DNA of 34,139 bases from Minisyncoccota bacterium (GTDB lineage: Bacteria; Patescibacteriota; Minisyncoccia; Phycocordibacterales; GCA-2747955). Positions 14,981 to 23,304 of this stretch are shown here, piece by piece (position 1 is the stretch's first letter; each line of letters begins with the position of its first letter). The notes below the pieces were generated by a model, which saw nothing but the letters and a program-made list of their open reading frames with translations, had not been told where the DNA came from and made no database searches. The DNA is taken from the NCBI GenBank assembly GCA_937958705.1, contig CALGNJ010000049.1, positions 1-34,139 of the forward strand, read 5' to 3'. A program made the position numbers and the translations under genes.

Positions 14981-16264
14981 CTAGTACTCTCGCATTGTAA
15001 TTTGAGAATCAAGCCGCTTAACAAGATCGATAGTTACCGACACTGCAATAAGAAGTCCTGTACCCCCAATCGCAAGCGACTGCAGCCCAGTGATTCCTTG
15101 GATCACTACCGGCAATACCGCAACTGTTGCCAAGAAGATTGCTCCTACCAATGTAATTTTTGTCATTACATTACCAAGATATTCTTCTGTCTGAGCTCCT
15201 GGACGTACACCTGGAACAAATGATCCACCCTTTTGCAGATTGTCTGCAACTTGTTTTGGATCAAATGTAACTGCTGTATAGAAGTATGTGAACAGAAATG
15301 TGAGCACAAAGTACGCACCTCCATAGATCCACAAGTTAGCAAGTCCCTCTAGAATAGACTGTCCAAGACTAGCCATTGCCGGATTAGCAGAAACTGCCAA
15401 GAACTGTGCAACCATCTGTGGGAAAATCAATACTGAAATCGCAAAGATGATTGGGATAACTCCAGCTTGGTTCAGACGTAGTGGCAAGTATGTTGATACC
15501 GCACCAGCTGATCGTCCTGACCCTCGTGATTGTTTTGCGTGTGAAATTGGAATTGGTCGCTCAGCTTCTGTGATATACACAATTGCATAAATCACTGCAA
15601 ATGCCATAACTAAGAATAGTGCATACAGAGGAATATCTGCGGGATTAACTAAGAGGTTTTGGTATAACGAGAATATTTGTCCCGGCAGGATTGCAACAAT
15701 ACCAGCAAAGATAACGAGTGATACACCGTTACCAATACCAAATTCTGAAACAAGTTCACCAATCCACATAAGTAGAACAGACCCAGCAACAACAATTAAG
15801 ATATTAACTAACAACTCAGCTGTTGTTAGGTTTCCAAGTACTCCCTGTGACTGTAAAAGTTTGATTAGACCAAACCCTTGAATAGCCGCAAGTGGTACTG
15901 ACATAAGTCGTGAGTACATTGAAATCTTTTTTCGTCCTGCTTCTGATTCACGCTGCATTTCTTTTACTTTTGGAGACATCATCCCAACAAGTTGCATAAT
16001 AATAGATGCAGTAATGTATGGACCAACTCCAAGAAGAGCAATTGAAAGGTTTGCAAATCCACCTCCAGAGAAGATGTTTAGAAACCCAAGTAGATCCCCT
16101 CCTTCCCCGTTTAGCAGAGATTGCAATGCTGCAACATCTGCTCCAGGCATAGGAATGTTAGCAAGGACTCGGAAAATCATAAATCCAAAGAGTACAAAAA
16201 GGATTCTATTCCTCAAGACTTGGTCTCCCCATACTAGTTTAAGTTTTTGTGTAAATACGTTCAT
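14981..16264 (-). CDS. secY: protein translocase subunit SecY
   Basis: A 427-aa ten-helix channel of the Sec translocon. Family landmarks: RILFVLFGFMIFRVLANIPMPG at TM1, FSGGGFANLSIALLGVGPYI in the plug/TM2 region, GELVSEFGIGNGVSLVIFAG, the cytoplasmic loop QSRGSGRSAG, LRLNQAGVIPIIFAISVL, and FDPKQVADNLQKGGSFVPG. The length is normal. Last gene of the ribosomal operon, 20 nt after rplO, and followed directly by a terminator rather than by adk. Confidence 0.97.
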   Translation of the reverse strand: MNVFTQKLKLVWGDQVLRNRILFVLFGFMIFRVLANIPMPGADVAALQSLLNGEGGDLLGFLNIFSGGGFANLSIALLGVGPYITASIIMQLVGMMSPKVKEMQRESEAGRKKISMYSRLMSVPLAAIQGFGLIKLLQSQGVLGNLTTAELLVNILIVVAGSVLLMWIGELVSEFGIGNGVSLVIFAGIVAILPGQIFSLYQNLLVNPADIPLYALFLVMAFAVIYAIVYITEAERPIPISHAKQSRGSGRSAGAVSTYLPLRLNQAGVIPIIFAISVLIFPQMVAQFLAVSANPAMASLGQSILEGLANLWIYGGAYFVLTFLFTYFYTAVTFDPKQVADNLQKGGSFVPGVRPGAQTEEYLGNVMTKITLVGAIFLATVAVLPVVIQGITGLQSLAIGGTGLLIAVSVTIDLVKRLDSQITMREY

Positions 16265-16284
16265 AATAAATATATATTACACTA

Positions 16285-16728
16285 TTATTTTACTGATCCA
16301 CCTGCTTTCTCAATTTTGTCGATGGCGGTCTTTGATGCAAGACAGTTTGAAATAGTAAGTTTCTTTGAAATGTCACCTGTTCCAAGAATTTTGATTGATG
16401 GAATTTGTGCTTTCGCGTTGTGATCAACGATTCCTTTTTGAACAAGAATTTTAGGTGAAACAATATCTCCGTTTTCGAAGTGCTTCTCTAATGTAGAAAG
16501 GTTTATTGGGAAGTGATACGTAATGATATCTCGTGCCCGGTTACCGTTCTTACCTTGTCCTCGCAATTTTGGAAATTTCTTAATAAAGTCACGAACTTCT
16601 GGTCGCTTTGAGTTACCAGTCCTTGCATTTTGACCTTTCATTCCTTTTCCTGAAGTCTTCCCTCGCTTTCCTCCTCGTCCAACCCGCTTTCGTGAGCTGT
16701 TTGATTTTGTTAGTGAATGTATCTGCAT
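16285..16728 (-). CDS. rplO: 50S ribosomal protein L15
   Basis: A 147-aa L15. The basic N-terminus (KRVGRGGKRGKTSGKGMKGQ) is the Gly/Arg/Lys-rich rRNA-binding extension, and the C-terminal domain ends with VKILGTGDISKKLTI-like spacing (here IKILGTGDISKKLTI) and AIDKIEKAGG. It follows rpsE by four nt with no L30 gene between, which matches the known loss of L30 across CPR bacteria. Confidence 0.96.
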   Translation of the reverse strand: MQIHSLTKSNSSRKRVGRGGKRGKTSGKGMKGQNARTGNSKRPEVRDFIKKFPKLRGQGKNGNRARDIITYHFPINLSTLEKHFENGDIVSPKILVQKGIVDHNAKAQIPSIKILGTGDISKKLTISNCLASKTAIDKIEKAGGSVK

Positions 16729-16732
16729 AAGC

Positions 16733-17419
16733 CTATTTTTTTACTGCAAATTGACGTAGTGCCTCGATAGTCACTCGTGCGTTATTAATGTTGTTTTTTG
16801 ATCGTGAAAGTAATTTACCTCCAACCTCATCTACTCCCGCTAGTTCAAGTACTGTCCTAACTCCACCTCCAGCAGCAAGTCCTTTACCTGTAACAGGTCG
16901 TAGCAACACTTCTGAGGCTTTGTATTTAGTTTGAACATCGTGTGGAATTGAGTTGTTCTCTGTAAGTTTCAGTGTGATCATGTCTCGTTTTGCAACTCGT
17001 ACAGCTTTGTCAATTGCCGCAGCTGTGTCGTTTGCTTTTGCAAGACCAAACCCTACTCGACCTTTTTTATCTCCAATTACAATTGCAACTGAAAATGAGA
17101 ATCGTCGTCCTCCAGCCATAACTCGAGTAACTCGACGCAGTGAAACAATTTTCTGTTCGAACTCTGGTTTTTCTCGTCGGAAGTTTTTCCGTCGTGGTCC
17201 ACCTCGTCCTCCTGGACGTCCACCTCGCTGTCCTTGTCCACCTCGTGGTCGGAACGCTGGCTTGTCTCCTGGTTTTGCTGCAGCTGGTTTTACTGGCGTG
17301 TCAGTTGTTGTTGCAGTAGTTTCTACTTGTGCTTCTACTTTTGTTTCTGTTGCAGGAGTCTCAACAACTGGTGTTGCTGTATCTGTCGTCTCAACTGCTT
17401 TTTTTTCTTCTTCTGTCAT
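16733..17419 (-). CDS. rpsE: 30S ribosomal protein S5 with long N-terminal extension
   Basis: A 228-aa S5. The conserved core begins near residue 86 (FEQKIVSLRRVTRVMAGG) and includes VIGDKKGRVGFGLAKAND and the C-terminal KGLAAGGGVRTVLELAGV. The first ~85 residues are not part of standard S5: an acidic/Thr-rich low-complexity stretch (2-50) followed by an Arg/Gly tract with RGG repeats (58-77). Such tails can bind RNA or partner proteins; function here is unknown. It acts in decoding fidelity within the small subunit. It lies between rplR (seven nt) and rplO. Confidence 0.96.
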   Translation of the reverse strand: MTEEEKKAVETTDTATPVVETPATETKVEAQVETTATTTDTPVKPAAAKPGDKPAFRPRGGQGQRGGRPGGRGGPRRKNFRREKPEFEQKIVSLRRVTRVMAGGRRFSFSVAIVIGDKKGRVGFGLAKANDTAAAIDKAVRVAKRDMITLKLTENNSIPHDVQTKYKASEVLLRPVTGKGLAAGGGVRTVLELAGVDEVGGKLLSRSKNNINNARVTIEALRQFAVKK

Positions 17420-17426
17420 ATATCAA

Positions 17427-17768
17427 TTAAAAGTTAAGTCCACCTTCTCGTGCCCCCTCAGCAAAAGCTTTGACACGACCAGTGTACCGGAATCCACCTC
17501 GGTCAAATACAATATCAGTTACACCTGCTTTTTTTGCAAGTTCAGCCATTTGTTTCCCAGCTTCAGAAGCTCGGTCTGTAAATGTCTTTCCTGATCCACC
17601 TTGTGTAGAAACTGCTGCTAATGTGTGTGCTGCTACATCATCTATAAGTTGTGCAGTAAGGTACCGATTTGATCGGTACACAGCTAGGCGTGGTCGCTCT
17701 GCCGTCCCAGAGATCTGAGACCGAACTCGTGCGTGTCGCCTTATTCGTTTTGTTGTTTTTGTTGTCAT
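17427..17768 (-). CDS. rplR: 50S ribosomal protein L18
   Basis: A 113-aa L18, which binds 5S rRNA. The core motifs RIRRHARVRSQISGTAERPR, LAVYRSNRYLTAQLID and the C-terminal DRGGFRYTGRVKAFAEGARE are clear. The frame is open for 25 more codons upstream, but the family begins at the ATG at 17768 (MTTKTTKRIRR), so that start is used. Seven nt separate it from rpsE. Confidence 0.95.
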   Translation of the reverse strand: MTTKTTKRIRRHARVRSQISGTAERPRLAVYRSNRYLTAQLIDDVAAHTLAAVSTQGGSGKTFTDRASEAGKQMAELAKKAGVTDIVFDRGGFRYTGRVKAFAEGAREGGLNF

Positions 17769-17855
17769 GTGTATTGTATGTGTCGTTAAATCAATCCATA
17801 TCTCATCTCTATATACATAAAGTATAGAGAATGCCTTTTGCAATCAGTGTCTGTC

Positions 17856-18389
17856 TTATACGTTTTTCTTCCCTTCCTTTCGTCTAATAATCTCGTCTGA
17901 ATATCGGATACCCTTCCCCTTGTACGGTTCTGGTTTCTTTTGTAGTCGAACCTTTGAAGCAAATAATCCTACTTGCTCCTTATCAACTCCTGCAACCGTA
18001 ATTGTTTGTTTTTCAACAGCAACATCTAGGTCGGATGGAATTTCCATTTCAACTGGATGTGAAAATCCGAGTTGCATAACTAGTTGTGATCCTTTTACCT
18101 CAGCTCTGAATCCAACCCCATCAATGATGAGGTTTTTTGTGAACTTCGTTGTTACTCCATCAATCATGTTTTTTACATGTGATGCTGTTGTTCCCCAAAG
18201 TGCACGACCACGTGGTGTGTCCTCTTTAGGTATAAACGTAACTAGTCCATCATTCAGAGAAATAGTAATAACATCATTAAATGTTCTCTCTAGTTCTCCA
18301 AGTGGGCCTTTCACCGTAACGGTAGACCCATTTATTTGTACATCTGTTCCAGCTGGAACTTGTAGTTCTTGTTTTCCAATTCTACTCAT
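17856..18389 (-). CDS. rplF: 50S ribosomal protein L6
   Basis: A 177-aa L6 with two tandem alpha/beta domains. It begins MSRIGKQELQVPAGTDV, and the conserved C-terminal rRNA-binding segment reads KKPEPYKGKGIRYSDEII followed by RRKEGKK. The length is normal. It lies 18 nt after rpsH in the operon. Confidence 0.97.
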   Translation of the reverse strand: MSRIGKQELQVPAGTDVQINGSTVTVKGPLGELERTFNDVITISLNDGLVTFIPKEDTPRGRALWGTTASHVKNMIDGVTTKFTKNLIIDGVGFRAEVKGSQLVMQLGFSHPVEMEIPSDLDVAVEKQTITVAGVDKEQVGLFASKVRLQKKPEPYKGKGIRYSDEIIRRKEGKKNV

Positions 18390-18407
18390 AATATGTAATT
18401 AATGGTT

Positions 18408-18800
18408 TTACCAAATAGTGAATAATAGCTCTCCTCCCACTTTTTTAGCTTTTGCTTCTTTCCCTGAGATGATTCCCAACGGAGTTGAAAGCACTGATAA
18501 TCCGTATCCGTATTTCACAGGCCGTAGGTCACGGTATCCTGCATATTTTCGTACAGATAGTTTTGATACACGCCGTAGATCAGTGATCTTTGGTGTTTTA
18601 TCTTTATTGTACGCAATCTCTACTGTGAAAGATTTTGTTACTCCTTTACCAACCTCTTCGAAGTCTGTAATGTACCCTTCCTTCTTTAAAAGTAGTAGTA
18701 TATTTTTCTTCAGCTTTGAAGCAGGAACTGATGTGGTTGCGTTACCAGCCATACCAGCATTTTTTAAACTAATGATTAGTTCTGAAATTTTGTCATTCAT
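18408..18800 (-). CDS. rpsH: 30S ribosomal protein S8
   Basis: A 130-aa S8 that binds 16S rRNA helix 21. The N-terminus (MNDKISELIISLKNAG) and the C-terminal signature (YGLSVLSTPLGIISGKEAK, ending GGELLFTIW) match the family. A TTG nine nt upstream is in frame, but the ATG at 18800 fits the usual S8 start. It lies between rpsN and rplF. Confidence 0.96.
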   Translation of the reverse strand: MNDKISELIISLKNAGMAGNATTSVPASKLKKNILLLLKKEGYITDFEEVGKGVTKSFTVEIAYNKDKTPKITDLRRVSKLSVRKYAGYRDLRPVKYGYGLSVLSTPLGIISGKEAKAKKVGGELLFTIW

Positions 18801-18851
18801 ATTACGCAAGTGATATTACCCTAGTTAATAACCCCCTAGTATGCCTAAGCA

Positions 18852-19037
18852 CTACCAAGATGATTTTTGAATACCAGGAATCAAGCCTTGATTAGCCATC
18901 TCGCGGAAACAAATACGACACAATTCAAAATCTCGCATGAATCCATGCTTTCGGCCACATTTAAAACACCGATTTACTTTCCGTGTTGAATATTTAACCT
19001 TCTTTTGCGATCGTGCAATAACTGATGTTTTCGCCAT
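18852..19037 (-). CDS. rpsN: 30S ribosomal protein S14, zinc-binding type
   Basis: A 61-aa short S14 with both zinc pairs intact ([10 protein letters not shown] and [10 protein letters not shown]), so it is the C+ form. It ends with the typical [11 protein letters not shown]. It is the first gene of this operon in the window: a promoter lies upstream and the next gene diverges, so rplE, which usually precedes it, must be elsewhere. Confidence 0.97.
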   Translation of the reverse strand: MAKTSVIARSQKKVKYSTRKVNRCFKCGRKHGFMRDFELCRICFREMANQGLIPGIQKSSW

Positions 19038-19081
19038 ATAATTTTTCTTAATAATTAATACTTATAGATATAAGTCCCGGT

Positions 19082-19109
19082 ATAGTAACAAACCCCTTAG
19101 TAAAGTCAA
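19082..19109 (-). promoter_or_regulatory. promoter of the rpsN-secY operon
   Basis: TTGACT, 16-nt spacer, TACTAT, about 45 nt before the rpsN ATG. Confidence 0.5.
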
Positions 19110-19205
19110 TTACAACAACACCTCCTCTTGTATCCGCGAAGTCAGATTTCTCGGAAATAAAGACATGTAGTGCGGTATGGAATTCTTTTTTTAAACTAGT
19201 AATAT

Positions 19206-19229
19206 AAATGTAAAGTATTCTTTACATTT
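19206..19229 (+). repeat. perfect inverted repeat, candidate operator
   Basis: AAATGTAAAG, TATT, CTTTACATTT. The 10-bp arms are perfect and the right arm covers the -35 (TTTACA at 19221-19226) of the flavoprotein gene. There is no T-tract pattern of a terminator and no gene ends here, so a repressor or redox/metal regulator site is the better reading. Confidence 0.6.
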
Positions 19230-19248
19230 TTTTCCTACTGTGTATAAT
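19221..19248 (+). promoter_or_regulatory. promoter of the flavoprotein-TVP38 operon
   Basis: TTTACA, 16-nt spacer, perfect TATAAT, 34 nt before the ATG at 19283. It overlaps the inverted repeat. Confidence 0.65.
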
Positions 19249-19282
19249 GGCTTCATTATAAAACTAGATAGTATTAATCATT

Positions 19283-20701
19283 ATGAAAAAACATTACGAC
19301 GTAATTGTAGTCGGTGCAGGATCAGGAGGTCTCACCTCTGCGGTAGGATTTAAAAATATTGGCAAGTCCGTACTCCTTGTTGAGCGTGAACACATGGGTG
19401 GTGAATGTACAAATACTGGGTGCATCCCTTCCAAGTCCCTGCTCCATCATGCAAAGTCATATCACAAAGCGAAAAAACTATCTGGCGATACTCCGGAGCT
19501 GAAAACATATCGAATCAATATTCTCTCTCAAGTACAAGCAAAAATTAATGATATCCTTGCGCACGAAACTCCTGAGCAATTTAAAAATATGGGTATCGAT
19601 GTTGTTATGGGTGAAGCAATGTTTACAAGTGAGAAATCTATCACAGTACAAGACCAAGAATATACTTTTGATACATCAGTTATTGCGACCGGATCATCTC
19701 CACGAATGGTAGACGTGCCGGGACTTCAAGAACAGGATCTCTTAACAAACCAAAATGTATTTACACAAGAAAAACTTCCTGAAAAACTTTTGGTTATTGG
19801 ATCTGGACCAATTGGTATGGAGCTCGGGCAAGCCTTTGCAATGCTCGGATCGAACGTAACTATCGCTACAATCGACCATAGATTCGCAAAATTAGAGGAT
19901 GAAGACATATCTCCGATTATAGAAAAGGAGTTTACAGACCTTGGAGTCAATATAATCAAGCGGGCATATATCTCGAAGATCAAAGACGGTGTCGCTTCTT
20001 TCGATATTAAAGATAGTGAGAACACTATAGTAAGCAGTACAGAAGTTCCTTTTGATAAAGTTCTACTTGCAATTGGTCGCGCACCCAATATGCCACAGGG
20101 ATTAGATGTGGCAAAAATAGAACACACCAAGTATGGAGTGACTACAAATAAGCATCACCAAACATCAAACAAAAATATTTTTGCCGTAGGAGATGTTTCA
20201 CTGAAACTCAAATTCACCCACACTGCAGATGACGCAGCTCGTCATGTTGTTAAAAAGGTACTACTTCCCTTCACTAAATCAGACCGCACTAAGCAGGTAC
20301 CAAAGGTAACCTTTACACAACCTGAAATAGCAGCAGTTGGAATGTCTTGGGAACAAGCCATAGAGAACTATGGAGTAAACCAAGTAGTAAAACTCTCCGT
20401 TCCTTACAGCAAGAACGATCGCGCAATTACAGACGAAGCGACTGAGAATGGATTAGCTGTAGTGATTGCAAAGAAGCTGTCTGGAAAAGTTATTGGTGCA
20501 AACATTATTGGTCAATCATCTGGAGAAATAATTTCATTCTTTACCCTAGCTATGGAGCACAATATTTCCCTTTGGAAGGTTAACAAAATTATTTTTCCAT
20601 ATCCAACAGTCTCCCTCATTATTAAAAAGATATCAGATGAATTTCTCTCGTATCAATTACGAAATATCAAATCAGACCTTGCTAATTACTTTAAAAAATA
20701 A
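19283..20701 (+). CDS. MerA/Lpd-family FAD disulfide oxidoreductase
   Basis: A 472-aa flavoprotein. FAD-binding GAGSGG (11-16), the redox-active disulfide GGECTNTGCIPSK (C42, C47), the NAD(P)H motif VIGSGPIGMELGQAFA, the second FAD motif NIFAVGDV, and the C-terminal dimerisation domain are all present. The catalytic His-Glu pair of lipoamide dehydrogenase is missing: the site reads FPYPTVSL, with Tyr in place of His, as in mercuric-reductase-type enzymes. The C-terminal Cys-Cys pair of true MerA is also absent, so the electron acceptor is unknown. Two nt separate it from the TVP38 gene. Confidence 0.85.
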   Translation: MKKHYDVIVVGAGSGGLTSAVGFKNIGKSVLLVEREHMGGECTNTGCIPSKSLLHHAKSYHKAKKLSGDTPELKTYRINILSQVQAKINDILAHETPEQFKNMGIDVVMGEAMFTSEKSITVQDQEYTFDTSVIATGSSPRMVDVPGLQEQDLLTNQNVFTQEKLPEKLLVIGSGPIGMELGQAFAMLGSNVTIATIDHRFAKLEDEDISPIIEKEFTDLGVNIIKRAYISKIKDGVASFDIKDSENTIVSSTEVPFDKVLLAIGRAPNMPQGLDVAKIEHTKYGVTTNKHHQTSNKNIFAVGDVSLKLKFTHTADDAARHVVKKVLLPFTKSDRTKQVPKVTFTQPEIAAVGMSWEQAIENYGVNQVVKLSVPYSKNDRAITDEATENGLAVVIAKKLSGKVIGANIIGQSSGEIISFFTLAMEHNISLWKVNKIIFPYPTVSLIIKKISDEFLSYQLRNIKSDLANYFKK

Positions 20702-20703
20702 CC

Positions 20704-21396
20704 ATGACAGATAACATCAACAAAAAAAAGAACTATGCAAAAGTAGCAGGTCTACTCTTCTGGGCAACACTACTAATTGGATTCTTCTGGTATAAAACAA
20801 CAAACCAGCTCACGTTTCTCGAAATGGCCAAGACTATTGGGAGTGCAGAGGAAACAAAATGGGCACCACTAGTATTTATTATTGTGTACGCACTCAGGCC
20901 ACTCATCTTTTTCCCTGCTACACTCCTCACTATTCTCGCTGGAGTTTTGTTTGGACCAATTTATGGAATCATTTACACAATCGTTGGAGAGAACATGTCT
21001 GCAAACCTTGCCTACTGGGTAGGAAGATTCTTTGGTGGAGATGTAAAACTTCCAGAAGGAATTGTAAAACATCTTAGGGCAACTGCTCAAGAAAACTCGT
21101 TCACCACAGTTTTAATTGCACGGTTTATTTATCTGCCGTTTGACCTCACTAACTATGCATCAGGTATCCTAAAAGTCTCGTGGCCTTCGTACTTCCTGGC
21201 AACTCTGATTGGAATTATGCCTGGATTAACTACTTTCGTACTACTAGGAGCATCATTTGAAAACTTAGCAGATTTTGATCCCTCAATGGTTACATTTGAC
21301 CCTCAAACATTTGGGATTTCCGCAGCACTCTTTGTAGCATCCCTACTTCTTGCTCGTTTCTTTAAGAAACGACAATCACAAAAGAAAACAGCGTAA
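20704..21396 (+). CDS. TVP38/TMEM64 (DedA-like) membrane protein
   Basis: A 230-aa polytopic protein. The family core is visible: YALRPLIFFPATLLTILAG, the Gly-rich re-entrant segment LFGPIYGIIYTIVGENMSA, NLAYWVGRFFGG, and FIYLPFDLTNYASGILKV. It is followed by GIMPGLTTFVLLGASFENL. Members are implicated in membrane lipid handling. Gene pairs and fusions of MerA-like flavoproteins with TVP38 proteins are known in other bacteria, so the two probably work together at the membrane. Last gene of the operon, followed by a strong terminator. Confidence 0.85.
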   Translation: MTDNINKKKNYAKVAGLLFWATLLIGFFWYKTTNQLTFLEMAKTIGSAEETKWAPLVFIIVYALRPLIFFPATLLTILAGVLFGPIYGIIYTIVGENMSANLAYWVGRFFGGDVKLPEGIVKHLRATAQENSFTTVLIARFIYLPFDLTNYASGILKVSWPSYFLATLIGIMPGLTTFVLLGASFENLADFDPSMVTFDPQTFGISAALFVASLLLARFFKKRQSQKKTA

Positions 21397-21399
21397 AAT

Positions 21400-21424
21400 A
21401 AAAACCGCACTGTGCGGTTTTTTT
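21400..21424 (+). terminator. terminator of the flavoprotein-TVP38 operon
   Basis: AAAAACCGCAC and GTGCGGTTTTT around a single T, then more T's. Confidence 0.88.
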
Positions 21425-21429
21425 AATGA

Positions 21430-21435
21430 TACAAT
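21430..21435 (+). promoter_or_regulatory. -10 box of the YhiN-type gene
   Basis: TACAAT seven nt before the ATG at 21443, directly after the terminator of the preceding operon. Predicts a leaderless mRNA. Confidence 0.4.
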
Positions 21436-21442
21436 GCGCGCA

Positions 21443-22711
21443 ATGAATAACGAGATGTATGACCTTATTGTCATTGGGGGTGGAGCGGCCGGACTAATGG
21501 CTGCTGGAGTAGCTGCTGAGCGAGGCGCATCTGTTTTAGTACTTGAAAAAAACAAAGAGCCTGGAAAAAAATTAAAGATCACAGGAGGAGGCAGATGCAA
21601 CATTTACAATGCTGAATTTGATACAAAAAAACTTCTCGAGAACTATGGTGATGCAAAAAAATACCTCTACTCTCCTTTCTCACAATTTGCAGCAGAAGAA
21701 TCAAAAGAGTTCTTCCACACCATTGGACTACATACCGTAGTGCAAGCACGTAAACGTGCGTTTCCATACACAGAGAAAGCATATGATGTTTTTAAAGTAC
21801 TAGAAGACTACTGCAAAAAACACCGGGTAGAATTTCGAACAGACACTCCTGTAACTCGGATAGATCAAGAGAACGGACAAATCTCTGGTGTACTCTCGAA
21901 AAAAGAACGTTTTTACGCACAAAACTATATTCTCTCAACTGGTGGGCATGCAGCACCTGAAACAGGATCGACTGGTGACGGATTTAAGTTCTTAGAAAAA
22001 CTAGGACACACCGTTCATAAACCCAGCCCAAATATTGTTCCCCTCACCTCAAATGCACAGTGGATTCACCGGCTTGCTGGAACATCTCTTTCATTCATGA
22101 AGATCCGATTTATCCAAGACGGAAAGACACATATCCGTAAAACAGGAAAAGTTCTTCTTACTCACTTTGGTATTTCAGGACCTCTAATTCTTAACTCTGC
22201 ACAAGAAGTACAAGAACTCATGCATGCTGGAGATGTAACCGGATCTATCGACCTATTCCCTGATACAGAACTTAATGATGTTGATCGGCGTATCTGGAGA
22301 ATCTTCGAACAACACAAAAATAAGAAGGTAAAAAACGTAATTAAAGAATTGGTCCCTAGAACGCTTGGGTTAGAACTATTAGCCATGCTCAAAATTGATA
22401 TAGCAGAAACTGATGTTAACGAGGTTTCAAAAGAATCCAGAAAAGAGCTTGCTTATCTGTGTAAAAATCTTGAATTCCCTATTACTGGAACCCTTGGTTG
22501 GGACAAAGCGGTTATTGCGGACGGAGGCGTGCATCTTGATGAAGTTGATTTCAAAACGATGCAATCAAGAAAATTTTCGAACTTGTACTTACTTGGAGAT
22601 ATCCTACATATTAATCGCCCATCCGGAGGATTCTCACTACAATTGTGTTGGACAACTGCCTGGGTTGCAGCACAAGCAATCCCACTCGAGAAAGAAAAAT
22701 GTAAGAGATAA
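21443..22711 (+). CDS. HI0933/YhiN-family flavoprotein
   Basis: A 422-aa NAD(P)/FAD-dependent oxidoreductase of unknown substrate. The FAD motif IVIGGGAAGLMAAGVAAERG, the family hallmark GKKLKITGGGRCNIYN, the central YILSTGGHAAPETGSTGDG and the C-terminal GDILHINRPSGGFSLQLCW are all present. Start choice: the frame runs further upstream through the terminator, and ATGs at 21434 and 21455 are also possible; 21443 is chosen because it sits seven nt after TACAAT. The length is normal for the family. Monocistronic, with a shared terminator after the stop. Confidence 0.85.
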   Translation: MNNEMYDLIVIGGGAAGLMAAGVAAERGASVLVLEKNKEPGKKLKITGGGRCNIYNAEFDTKKLLENYGDAKKYLYSPFSQFAAEESKEFFHTIGLHTVVQARKRAFPYTEKAYDVFKVLEDYCKKHRVEFRTDTPVTRIDQENGQISGVLSKKERFYAQNYILSTGGHAAPETGSTGDGFKFLEKLGHTVHKPSPNIVPLTSNAQWIHRLAGTSLSFMKIRFIQDGKTHIRKTGKVLLTHFGISGPLILNSAQEVQELMHAGDVTGSIDLFPDTELNDVDRRIWRIFEQHKNKKVKNVIKELVPRTLGLELLAMLKIDIAETDVNEVSKESRKELAYLCKNLEFPITGTLGWDKAVIADGGVHLDEVDFKTMQSRKFSNLYLLGDILHINRPSGGFSLQLCWTTAWVAAQAIPLEKEKCKR

Positions 22712-22735
22712 AACAGCACTCAGTGAGTGCTGTTT
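22711..22735. terminator. bidirectional terminator, YhiN-type / carbonic-anhydrase-like
   Basis: AAACAGCACTCA and TGAGTGCTGTTT around a single G, between convergent genes; it begins on the last base of the YhiN stop codon. Confidence 0.85.
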
Positions 22736-22748
22736 TTATATATAAGAT

Positions 22749-23207
22749 CTATACAGTTTCGTATGTTACTTCTCCTTCTCCAATATGCTCTAAAATTAGT
22801 ACTACTGTTGGAGTTGCTGCGCCCTTCTGTTGCAAATATGCCAGAATCTTGTCTTTCACTTCCTGTAATTGATCTTTCTGAAACGACACTTCTGCCTCTA
22901 AGGAGTCAAAGTTTTTGTGCCCTCCATATGCACCACAGTCTGTATGATGAAAAACGTAAACTGTCTCACCTGCATGTAACCCAACAGCAACTTCGACACC
23001 AAAGAGTAATACTTCGCCCTTTCCATCAAGAATCCACTTTCCTGCTCCTGGTGCAACCAGTGGATCATAGTCACTATTAGCTAGGCCGTATGCTTCTTGT
23101 AAATACTTTGCACGTGCGTCTTGGAACCGTGGGTCTTGGCAACCCAAAATACATGCCTGTACATTATGAATGGCTGTATGTTTTGTTGAAATTGTTATTT
23201 TTGTCAT
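22749..23207 (-). CDS. short beta-carbonic-anhydrase-like protein
   Basis: A 152-aa protein. GCQDPRF (C23, D25, R27) matches the zinc-site CxDxR motif, and FHHTDCGAYGG (H88, C91) matches the HxxC motif of beta-carbonic anhydrases, so the three zinc ligands and the Asp/Arg dyad are present. It is clearly shorter than typical enzymes (about 200 aa), and helices around the active site are reduced. Carbonic anhydrase activity is therefore plausible but not assured; a related zinc protein is the alternative. Cytoplasmic. The unit is monocistronic on the minus strand. Confidence 0.65.
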   Translation of the reverse strand: MTKITISTKHTAIHNVQACILGCQDPRFQDARAKYLQEAYGLANSDYDPLVAPGAGKWILDGKGEVLLFGVEVAVGLHAGETVYVFHHTDCGAYGGHKNFDSLEAEVSFQKDQLQEVKDKILAYLQQKGAATPTVVLILEHIGEGEVTYETV

Positions 23208-23262
23208 AGTGATTATTATTGTACTCCTCTTGTATTAATTATGTATATATATATATATTGTG

Positions 23263-23302
23263 CACATAAAAAGAGTGACACCTGTGTCACTCTTTTTATG
23301 TG
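23263..23302 (-). terminator. terminator of the 57-aa membrane protein gene
   Basis: Perfect 19-bp arms (CACATAAAAAGAGTGACAC on the left) around CT. T5 on both strands, two nt after the stop of the minus-strand gene. Confidence 0.88.
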
Positions 23303-23304
23303 AA

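Noticed and set aside
23243-23258. (TA)n tract
   Set aside because: A short AT-rich dinucleotide run upstream of a gene is expected in a low-GC genome and shows no further structure.
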